Shown: positions 6,033-6,486 of the stretch, piece by piece
Layout of the letters: each line of letters begins with the position of its first letter
Position numbering within the stretch: position 1 is the first letter of the stretch
Source of the DNA: a bacterium
Lineage (GTDB): Bacteria > Hydrogenedentota > Hydrogenedentia > Hydrogenedentiales > SLHB01
Reading direction: 5' to 3'
NCBI GenBank assembly: GCA_024231375.1
Contig: JAAEQP010001824.1
Span: 1 to 6,486, forward strand
DNA length: 6,486 nucleotides
The notes under the pieces: generated by a model
What the model was told of the DNA's origin: nothing
The model's input: only the letters and a program-made list of their open reading frames with translations
Databases searched by the model: none
Made by a program: the position numbers and the translations under genes

Positions 6033-6486
6033 ATGGCTATCGACCGACAACGGCTTCGGTGGAACGGGTGGGGGTGGATTGAAGCCCCCGACATGCTCGG
6101 CGAAAACGCGGACCAGGTGTGGGTCTGGATGGGCAAGGCCTTGGGTGTGGACCCATTGCCGGAGACGCCCGCCATGGAGTTGGCCGACATTGAGTTGCCC
6201 GATATCCTGCTCGACGCGGGTACCCTGGCCGATCTCGAGCGTGTCACCGCTCCGGATCGGGTGAAGACCGATGCATTCGAACGCGCGTTGCACGCCCGTG
6301 GTCGAAGCTACCACGATCTGCTCCATTTGCGAGCCGGATGCCTTGACGCCGCGCCGGACGCAGTGGTCTATCCCGAGAGTGCCGACGAAGTGCTGGCCCT
6401 CGTGCAGCTTGCCAACGACCGCGGCTTCGCACTGATACCTTTCGGTGGCGGCTCCAGTGTCGTCGGGGGCGTCAATGCCATGCCGG
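6033..6486 (+). CDS. Alkyldihydroxyacetonephosphate synthase (AGPS)-like FAD-binding oxidase, 5' part
   Basis: Partial: 151 codons are open from the ATG at 6033 to the right edge. Residues 9-14 (RWNGWG) match the distinctive N-terminal motif of AGPS, where human AGPS has KWNGWG. The pattern HARGRSYHDLLHLRAG then APDAVVYPESADEVLALVQLAN and IPFGGGSSVVGGV (135-147) follows the AGPS order into the PP-loop of the VAO/PCMH-type FAD domain. AGPS swaps the acyl chain of 1-acyl-DHAP for a fatty alcohol, creating the ether bond of alkyl lipids, with FAD as catalytic cofactor. No signal peptide or membrane segment is seen in this part. The substrate-binding and C-terminal catalytic regions lie outside, so a different FAD oxidase of the same subfamily (D-lactate or glycolate oxidase type) is less likely but not excluded. 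Co-transcribed with the GlpD-kinase fusion, 33 bases apart, which would supply DHAP for its substrate. Confidence 0.87.
   Translation, partial: MAIDRQRLRWNGWGWIEAPDMLGENADQVWVWMGKALGVDPLPETPAMELADIELPDILLDAGTLADLERVTAPDRVKTDAFERALHARGRSYHDLLHLRAGCLDAAPDAVVYPESADEVLALVQLANDRGFALIPFGGGSSVVGGVNAMP

Noticed and set aside
5613..6326. 237-codon minus-strand frame across the fusion/AGPS junction
   Set aside because: It runs through two confirmed genes and their junction, with no recognisable domain.

Overview
The window is a stretch of bacterial chromosome, GC-rich (roughly 60-65% by eye) and densely coding. It holds five genes in two divergent groups. The combination of a Tat-exported Gfo/Idh/MocA oxidoreductase, a nitrilase-fold amidohydrolase and a secreted right-handed beta-helix protein is typical of Planctomycetota, Verrucomicrobiota, Lentisphaerota, Hydrogenedentota and similar uncultured lineages. 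This placement is inferred from gene style only. No rRNA, tRNA, mobile element or CRISPR array is visible.

Left part, minus strand: a nitrilase-superfamily gene (1747 to 1019) is followed after 28 bases by a Gfo/Idh/MocA oxidoreductase with a twin-arginine leader (990 to beyond base 1). The two probably form an operon. The nitrilase has an unusually complete Shine-Dalgarno sequence that decides its start. The oxidoreductase is cut by the window edge.

Middle, plus strand: a divergent intergenic region (1748-1930) carries a plausible sigma-70 promoter, then a secreted beta-helix protein (1931-3223) of unknown substrate.

Right part, plus strand: a strong sigma-70-type promoter (TTGACG, 17 bases, TACTAT; 3253-3281) drives an 878-residue fusion protein (3363-5999). 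Its N-terminal two thirds is a complete FAD-dependent glycerol-3-phosphate dehydrogenase (GlpD-like). Its C-terminal third is a complete diacylglycerol/lipid kinase catalytic domain. After 33 bases comes the start of an alkyldihydroxyacetonephosphate synthase (AGPS)-like FAD oxidase (6033 to beyond the right edge). Together these look like a compact lipid-headgroup module. The GlpD domain would interconvert glycerol 3-phosphate and DHAP, AGPS would exchange acyl for alkyl on acyl-DHAP, and the kinase domain would phosphorylate a (di)glyceride or alkylglycerol. That points to bacterial ether-lipid biosynthesis rather than simple glycerol catabolism. The fusion and its coupling to AGPS is the most notable content of the window.
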